Shown piece after piece: positions 53,016 through 59,700 of a stretch of 64,000 nucleotides of DNA. Every line of letters starts with the position of its first letter. Position 1 is the stretch's first letter. The translations under genes were made by a program, and so were the position numbers. This DNA comes from CAVPHV01 sp963704825 (GTDB lineage: Bacteria; Actinomycetota; Acidimicrobiia; Spongiisociales; UBA5794): positions 50,998 through 114,997 of the forward strand of contig CAVPHV010000009.1 of assembly GCA_963704825.1 (NCBI GenBank), written 5' to 3'. The notes under the pieces were generated by a model, which had not been told where the DNA came from, ran no database searches, and saw only the letters and a program-made list of their open reading frames with translations.

Positions 53016-53044
53016 GTTGGGCCGCCCCACAGGGGCGGCCCAAC
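53016..53044 (+). terminator. 13-bp hairpin terminator after the RTX gene
   Basis: GTTGGGCCGCCCC (53016-53028) pairs perfectly with 53032-53044 across a 3-nt loop, starting 19 nt after the stop codon. Confidence 0.82.
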
Positions 53045-53284
53045 CTTGGTGGCCGGACAACGTCCCGCTGGACGCGATCTGGACGGCTGACGACACCGCA
53101 CAGTACGGATGGCCCGGGTCGCATCGGCAAGCAGAATCTTCGACTCCGTCTGCCGCCCCGAGAACGCGAAATCTCTCGGTAACAATGTCGACCGATCCTG
53201 CACGCCGCGGTAGCCGACCGCATATAGTTCAGCCGTCGGGCAGGGGGATTACGGCTTCGGCCTCAAACAGAAAAGGGTGGGGTA

Positions 53285-54337
53285 ATGGGACGTCTCAGAC
53301 TTCCATGGATTCTGATCGCGGTGATAGCCGCAACACTGGTCAGCGTGGGTTCTGCCGCCGGCGGTACGACCCGCGTTTGCGCTCCCCCGGGAGACGACGG
53401 CACGGCCGGCCTCACCATGGGACCGACCGCGAGCGGCGACTTCGACGGGGACGGACTGGAGGATGCCGTGGCCCTGTACTACGACGCGGCGACTTGGGGC
53501 CTGGTGACCCAGGTCACGTTGGCGAACGGCTACAAAGCCTTCTTTGAGAATCCCGATGCCCAAGGACCGCTCGCGTCGTTCTTCAAGATCGGAGACATTG
53601 ATCGCGACGGTGACGACGAAATCCTGGTGAGCGTCGTTCCACAGAGCCCTCTCGGTCCCCTTGACCTATACGCGCTCGCCGGATGTGATCTCGTGAAGGC
53701 AGACGGTCCCAGTGCAAACGGTGATCCGTTCGAACTGCGGGCAGGGCCCGGCACGCTCTTCCCGTATGGGCTCGACTGTTTCGCCCCTGCTGCGGGCGGG
53801 AAGGGGATGACCCAGTATGTCTCGTACCCCGATCCGCAGAACTACGTCGACTACACGGTCGTGCGCACGGAGTATCGGCTGAAGGTCGACGACACCGCTG
53901 CGAGCGCCACCTTCAAACGGACGCGAGAAACCACGACGCTTCTGAAGGCGAACAAGGCGAACTCCGCAGGTCTGTTGAACTACGCATCATCAGTTCACTG
54001 CGCGGGCGCACCGCGCTGTGAGGGCAAGCGGGCCACCATTCAAGGGACCCCGTTCAAGGACAAGGTGGTTGGCACTGCCGGCAAGGACATCGTGGTCTCG
54101 CTCGGAGGAGCCGACAACATCGTGACCAAGGGCAAGTCGGACGTGATCTGTGCGGGCGGCGGCAACGACACAGTCATGGCGGGATCCGGCGCGGATTCGG
54201 TCTTCGGTCAGTCGGGCGGTGACAAGCTGTTTGGCGGTCTAGGCGCCGACCTCCTCGACGGCGGCCCTGGCAATGACACGGCCAACGGCGGCCCAGGCAA
54301 AGACACCTGTCGAGCCGAGAACAAGACGAGCTGCTGA
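53285..54337 (+). CDS. Secreted FG-GAP / RTX repeat protein
   Basis: A 350-aa secreted protein. The signal peptide (RLRLPWILIAVIAATLVSVG, cleavage near SAA-GG) is followed by an FG-GAP/VCBS-like domain with calcium loops SGDFDGDGLEDAVAL (~50-64) and IGDIDRDGDDEILVS (~96-110). A middle domain with several Cys comes next, then C-terminal RTX-like repeats (GTAGKDIVVSLGGADNIVTK, GGGNDTVMAGSGADSVFG, GGLGADLLDGGPGNDTANGG) and a Cys-containing end (DTCRAEN, TSC) like the neighbouring RTX protein. It likely binds calcium at the cell surface or outside. Role unknown. Confidence 0.83.
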   Translation: MGRLRLPWILIAVIAATLVSVGSAAGGTTRVCAPPGDDGTAGLTMGPTASGDFDGDGLEDAVALYYDAATWGLVTQVTLANGYKAFFENPDAQGPLASFFKIGDIDRDGDDEILVSVVPQSPLGPLDLYALAGCDLVKADGPSANGDPFELRAGPGTLFPYGLDCFAPAAGGKGMTQYVSYPDPQNYVDYTVVRTEYRLKVDDTAASATFKRTRETTTLLKANKANSAGLLNYASSVHCAGAPRCEGKRATIQGTPFKDKVVGTAGKDIVVSLGGADNIVTKGKSDVICAGGGNDTVMAGSGADSVFGQSGGDKLFGGLGADLLDGGPGNDTANGGPGKDTCRAENKTSC

Positions 54338-54367
54338 GCGGGGTTGGGGTTTGTTGAGCCAAGACTG

Positions 54368-54405
54368 CGGCTTGCTGGCGGTGACCGATGTCCGTCAGCA
54401 AGCCG
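54368..54405 (+). terminator. 14-bp hairpin terminator
   Basis: Left arm 54368-54381 pairs with 54392-54405 over 14 positions including one G-U, with a 10-nt loop. It lies 31 nt after the FG-GAP/RTX stop codon. Confidence 0.7.
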
Positions 54406-54414
54406 TAGCTTCGA

Positions 54415-54446
54415 TGGCAGGTCAGGCGGGACTCGAACCTGCGACC
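54415..54446 (-). repeat. tRNA 3'-end-like remnant / attachment-site candidate
   Basis: The minus strand reads GGTCGCAGGTTCGAGTCCCG followed by CCTGACCTGCCA: a T-arm with one mispair, an acceptor-like strand and CCA. No anticodon arm can be built upstream. The 22 nt at 54425-54446 match 63963-63984 in the tRNA-Met gene at all but one position, in the same orientation, as expected for the duplicated ends of a tRNA-integrated element. Confidence 0.6.
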
Positions 54447-54605
54447 AGGATGGGGAAGATCTGGGCGCTGACCGGGCCGAGCGGTACCGCAAGAAGGGCG
54501 TCAACGACCGAAACTCGGTCGAACCTCGGCCCCGGCGCCGTTGATGGGGAGCCGGGTGACGCAGACGCGAGTACGAAACGCCGGCCCCACCGACGTGCTC
54601 TCGGA

Positions 54606-55841
54606 TCAGCCCCCTCCCGGGCCTCCGACCCAGCAATAGCTGCCCCATGAACCGGTGTTGGCGAAGTGCTCCTCGATGCCGTATTCGGCCGGGGTACTCT
54701 CCCACCGCGAGCCGGCGTAGTTCTTCATCGCGCCGGCGGTGGACGACTGATAGCGGAGACCCATCATGTAGGCCGACCATGTCCAGTGGTAGTCAGGCCA
54801 GTATCCGCTGCCCATGTCGGTCCACGAAGAGCCAGAGTCCTTCCCCGAGTCGACAATCTCCCCGTAGAAGGCGACCTTCTCGGCCTCGTTTCGCAACCCG
54901 CCGGCGCTGAAGATCGACGCCGGGTAGTAGCCGATCCAGCGGCCGTTGCACCGGAACCACCAATTGCCCTGGTACAGCTGGTACTTGATCCACATCACGT
55001 ACTGGGCGCCACCCCTGGTGCTGTTGGGGCTGGAGATCGCCTCCGGGTAGACCACGTTCGAATACTGCACCCAACCGTCGACATCACGGTTGTATCCGCC
55101 CTTGTTGTCGCCGGACGCGGTGTAGCCATTCGTGGTGTAGAAGACGAACAGATGCGGCACCCAGTCACCGTAGAGGTCTCGGTACTCTTGCCACCCTGCC
55201 TCGATCGTCTGCTTGCTGCTGCCGGACCCCCGCGCCAGCGCCACCTGGAGTAGAGAGAACTCATCCGAGCGGTGGACGTAGGGATCAAAGGCCGCCAGAC
55301 CGCCCTCGGCCCCGTAGCACTTCACCCAATGCGACGAGTACCCGTACTCGTGAGCGGAGGTGTCGGCGGGAACCTCAACGCTGTCACGGTCGTCGATATA
55401 CATCGGATAGGTCCGGCGACCATGCTTGGAGAGATGCTCGGACACGGTGTGCGACCCTCGGACCCGATTCAAGTTGCGGCGGACGATGGGAACCGTGCCT
55501 TCCGGTCCCCGCTCGATTTCTGGGTCTTCCAGTTCGAAGGTCACGGGAAGAAGGCGCTGCCTTCCTTTGGTCGCCTTGATCGGCTCGTCTCCGCTGGGGG
55601 GGTCGGCGATGCCCTTGCCCCTTCCCACCTGAGACTTGATAGGCACCCAGTCGAGGATCTGCCCGGCCGGGGTGCGGGTGGTGGCGACGACCTCGAGTCG
55701 GCTGCGGCGCTCCTTGAAGTAGGCCAGAAGTGCCTCCCTGTTCTCTTCCCGGCTCGGGATGTGGATCGGCAGTTTGCGTTCCAGGCCGCGGACGTCTTCG
55801 CCCGCCTCATCGGAATAGAGAGCGTCCTTGTCGCGTCTCAC
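54606..55841 (-). CDS. Neprosin-family glutamic peptidase
   Basis: A 411-aa protein from a GTG at 55841, which has AAAGGAG at good spacing; the frame runs on to 55904 without one. The first ~180 residues resemble the neprosin activation segment (EALLAYFKERRSRLEVVATT, TPAGQILDWVPIKSQVG). The catalytic domain follows with DEFSLLQVALARGSGSS, TIEAGWQEYRDLYGD and AEKVAFYGEIVDSG. The two catalytic Glu of plant neprosin correspond to E214 (IEAGWQ) and E328 (YGEIV). Neprosin cleaves after proline. Unlike plant forms, no signal peptide is visible, so the site of action is unclear. It is probably cargo of the tRNA-flanked island. Confidence 0.87.
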   Translation of the reverse strand: MRRDKDALYSDEAGEDVRGLERKLPIHIPSREENREALLAYFKERRSRLEVVATTRTPAGQILDWVPIKSQVGRGKGIADPPSGDEPIKATKGRQRLLPVTFELEDPEIERGPEGTVPIVRRNLNRVRGSHTVSEHLSKHGRRTYPMYIDDRDSVEVPADTSAHEYGYSSHWVKCYGAEGGLAAFDPYVHRSDEFSLLQVALARGSGSSKQTIEAGWQEYRDLYGDWVPHLFVFYTTNGYTASGDNKGGYNRDVDGWVQYSNVVYPEAISSPNSTRGGAQYVMWIKYQLYQGNWWFRCNGRWIGYYPASIFSAGGLRNEAEKVAFYGEIVDSGKDSGSSWTDMGSGYWPDYHWTWSAYMMGLRYQSSTAGAMKNYAGSRWESTPAEYGIEEHFANTGSWGSYCWVGGPGGG

Positions 55842-56028
55842 ATTGACTCCTTTGTTGAGACTCGTCGCCGTTGCCGGGTGTTCTCTTCTCATCCTCTCGT
55901 TCAACCCTACGCGAGCACGCGTCCCGAGGACCGAATCTCGGCCGAGCCGGAGATACTCGGCGCAGCACCCCGAACCGAACGCTGAAGACCAATGCCTGAC
56001 GGAGCAAGAGCGCCTTGCCTCGTTGGTT

Positions 56029-56054
56029 CTGGTTGTTCGCGCTGGTTGCGTTCG
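56029..56054 (+). promoter_or_regulatory. Imperfect tandem repeat upstream of the acetyltransferase gene
   Basis: CTGGTTG-TTCG (56029-56039) and CTGGTTG-CG-TTCG (56042-56054) are repeated with a 13-bp period, about 30-55 nt before the gene start. SARP regulators use direct repeats near -35; a SARP protein is encoded by the next gene. Confidence 0.3.
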
Positions 56055-56084
56055 GTAGGTTCAGGCGAGAATAGGAAGGGTGTG

Positions 56085-56657
56085 ATGCCTGATCGGTCTG
56101 CCAAAGAGAAGATGTTGGCGGGAGAGCCGTACAACATGCTCGATCCCGCTCTCGAGGTTGTGCGGGACGCGACGAGGGATCTGGTCTATCGGTTCAACCA
56201 TGCAGCCACGGTGGCGGAACGTCGCGCCGTTCTAGAACTGCTTTTTGGCGGGATCGGTGAGAACTCTGTGGTCGAACCGCCGTTCCATTGCAGCTACGGC
56301 GAGAACACCTACCTCGGCGATGACGTGTACTTGAACGCGTTCTGCACGATCCTCGACAACAACGTGGTCCGTATCGGTAGTCATGTCATGATCGGTCCGG
56401 CCGTTCAGATCTACACGGCGGCACATCTCCTCCAAGCAGAAGCCCGAATCGCAGGTTGGGAAGTGACCAAGCCTGTCGTGATCGAAGACAACGTGTGGAT
56501 CGGCGGCGGAGCTGTTGTCTTGCCGAACGTCACGATCGGGCGCAATGCCGTTGTAGGCGCAGGTGCGGTCGTCACGCGAGACGTTCCGGCGAACACGATC
56601 GTCGTCGGGAACCCGGCCAGGGTGACAAGAGAGATCGATCAACGCCGGTTCGCTTGA
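56085..56657 (+). CDS. Sugar O-acetyltransferase (maltose/nodulation acetyltransferase type)
   Basis: A 190-aa left-handed beta-helix acetyltransferase. SAKEKMLAGEPYNMLDPAL (~5-23) is the typical N-terminal mac domain. Hexapeptide repeats then include FHCSYGENTYLGDDVYLNAF (~77-96) and VMIGPAVQIYTAAH with the catalytic His (~127). The C-terminus has PVVIEDNVWIGGGAVVLPNV (~146-165) and GNPARVTREI. Members acetylate maltose, glucose or other sugars from acetyl-CoA. The ATG at 56085 follows AGGAAGGG. It is convergent with the giant SARP gene and divergent from the neprosin gene. Confidence 0.9.
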   Translation: MPDRSAKEKMLAGEPYNMLDPALEVVRDATRDLVYRFNHAATVAERRAVLELLFGGIGENSVVEPPFHCSYGENTYLGDDVYLNAFCTILDNNVVRIGSHVMIGPAVQIYTAAHLLQAEARIAGWEVTKPVVIEDNVWIGGGAVVLPNVTIGRNAVVGAGAVVTRDVPANTIVVGNPARVTREIDQRRFA

Positions 56658-56704
56658 CCGGAGGGATGTTTGGCCAGCCCTTCCTCCGCCACTCACGTCG
56701 CAGT

Positions 56705-59700
56705 TCAATCAGCGGCGCGGATCTGGTCCAGGGTCGGGCAGGGGTCGATGCGGTACCTGGCACACTCCGCTTGGGTGAAGGTACGCCGTAGCCCAGCGCG
56801 GATCTGACCGATGAGATCGTCGGTGCTCAGCGACACGACACCCCACACTCCGGCTTCGGTGCCGATGGCCAGGGTCTCGTCGTCGATCCAGTAGACAGAC
56901 TGCACGGCGGGCACCTCGAGAACCTGCGCCGTGGTCAGTTCCTCGAGATCAAAGATGATCAAGCGGTCCGTGTTCCCAAGCGCCACTTTTGTCTCGTCGG
57001 GGCTGAACGCTATCCCCCGCACGTTGCCAAAATCGTCGCCGATCATGGTCTCCTCCCAAGTCGTCGTGTCGACGACTCCCAGTCCGGTGCCTTCGGCGGG
57101 GAACACCAGAAGCCGCTGCGACGGGGACAACCGAGACCCGATTGGTGTCTTTGCGGCCCAGAGCCGTTCGCCGGTGGTGCGGTCCAAGGCGATGTGCTGG
57201 TCGCTGTCGCCGACGATCACGAATGAATCGCCGACGTACCGCGCAAACAGGAATCCACCAGGAATGGGATCTTCTGCGATCAAAGAGCCGTTCTTCGGAT
57301 CAAAGCGAAGCAGTCGACCGTCCGTGGTGGAACCATCTGTCACGGGGACGGCCACGAGTTCCTCGTTCGCGGTGTTCACCATGACGAAGTAGTAGGGCGC
57401 CGGCTCGCCGGTGTCCTCACAGGTGCCGTCTGACCCGACCACGCAGCCTAGGAATGGCTGGGTTTCACCCGTCTTGGGGTTGTAGAAGGCCCATGGACCA
57501 TCGACGGTCTCGTAGACGAACCGTCCGTCAGAGAGTGGGAAGGCCAGCCACCCCTCGAGCGTCTCCTCCAGAAGTCGACCGTCGGCCGGATCGAACAGTT
57601 GGATGTATGGCGTGTCTGTCTCGAAGTCGTATGAGACGAACACTCCAAGGTCTGGTCCGACGTGGATCCGATTCTGCGCGATGTATTTGCCCGCGGTGTC
57701 GCCTGCCGAGACGATCCCTGCCGCGTCCGTGCTCAGGTCCCATATCTTGACCGTGCCGTCGTCGTGGGCCGTGAAGAGCATCTGGGCCAAATCATCGTAG
57801 GCCCAGTTGTTCAGCTGGCCACCCGGGAGGCGAAACAACAACTTCCCTGTACCGACATCGAACACCGAGGCGTACCGGCCCTTCGTTCCGATGATTGCCA
57901 TCGTCGCGTCGTCGGTGAAGGCTGCGCCCCACGGGATAGCGATGGTTTCATCTGTCGGGAGCTGATCGAGCGCCGCGCCCGTTGCCGAGTCGAATATCGC
58001 CATGCCACGTGGACCGTCAGCCAGGATCAAGCTCCCATCCGACGTGACGTCGCCGGTCCCGATCACTGCGTCAAGCGTGTCGGTGAGTTCGAATGTTCCC
58101 GACGTGTAGATCTGGGCGGGGCCGTCCGCAGTGAGGGCGAAAAGTCGGTTGTTGGTGTCGAAGTGGACCAATGTCGATCCCACACCAGGAGACCCCTGCA
58201 CCGGCGAAGCAAGGAAGGCGACGGCCTCCCACGTCTCGGTGTCATACACCTCGTTCCAATGCCTGACCTCGTCTCGCTGACACCCTTCAAATCCGCTTCC
58301 GACCACGAGGAACTTCCCGTCAGGAGACCACGCGCTCTGTTCGACCGACTGGCAGTCAGGGAATTCGAGAGACGTGATGCGCGCCCCGGAGGCAGCGTCA
58401 AGCACGATGACTCGATTGGGGAGGTCATCTCGAACCCCCGGCGGGATGTCTCTCACCGCGCCCAACCCATCCGAGTCAATGACACCAACCGCTACTCGGC
58501 TTCCGTCCGACGACATTGACGCGAACGTGAAGCTGTCAACCGAGTCCTCGTGGTACTCCCAGATCACCTCGCGCGACGCGGCGTCATACGCCCGAACGAA
58601 CGCGCCTTCCTCCGACGTCACGATCAGCCGACCCGTCTCGTTGGAGAGCGCCGCAAAGGTCTTCCCTCCAGACCCGTGTTCGATCACCCCGATGAGTCGG
58701 TTCCACTGACTCGATCGCCACAACGCATTCACAAGTTCGACGGGCGGTATGTCCGCCGCATTCGCGTCAATCGCCCCCATGGCGAGCAGCGTCGACAACT
58801 CCGGGTCCTGTTCCAGGATGTTGATCGCAGACGCAGCCAGCTCACGGGCCTCGGCGAGAGCCTCGGCCTCCCGAGCTTCGCTGCGCTGCACCAGCGCAAA
58901 CCCTCCGACAGCGAGCGAGATGACCGTGGCGCCGGCCAGCACTCCTACGAGTATCCGGCGGCGCCGGCGGCGAGCCAGTCGGGCCGCTTCGTCGGCGTCC
59001 CGACTCGCCTTGAGAAACGTCTGCTCCTCGGCGGTCAGCGAAGCCGTGAGGGCCCAGAGTGAGAAGGGCGCGAGCCGGTCTCCGGTGAGCAGGTAGTCGT
59101 CGGCCCGTCCAGCACGGATCCATTCGGCCATGGCTGCCTGGAAGCGGCGCCCCAGGATGAGGTCTTCGCGCTGCTCCTCGATCCAGCCGCGGAGGCGGGG
59201 CCACTCACGCAACAGCGCCTCGTGGGCAACCTCGACGGTGGGACTGCGAGTAGTGGCGTCACGGTCGAAGGAGAGCAGGCGGTGCCGACCGAAGGCGTCT
59301 ACGACTTCGCTGACGTCGTTGTGGTCGATGTCGAGCGCCTCCAACTCGCTGCGCTTGGCGCGCCGTCGGGTGTCGTCGGTGTTCTCGTCAACGGTGACCA
59401 GCCTGAGAAGGATCTGCCGGGCGGCCTCCTGACGAGTCGAGGACAGGTCCCGGTAGACCTGTTCGGCCCGGCGGCCCAATGCTCCGGTGACGCCACCGAT
59501 CTCTTCGTAGTCGACAACAGTCAGCACGTCGGTGGTACGGGTGGCCACGAGCTCGGTCAGCGCGTACTGCATCAGGGGGAGCCCGCCTGGTTGTTCGGCC
59601 ACGTCGGATGTGATCCGGGCGGCGAGCCCTGGCTCGAGATGCAGACCCACGGCCAGGGCGGGCTTCTCGATGGCTTCGATCAGCTCGGGTCGCGTCGGTG

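Noticed and set aside
54415..54490. A complete tRNA gene at the left repeat
   Set aside because: Only the T-arm and acceptor-like end fit; no anticodon or D arm can be folded upstream.
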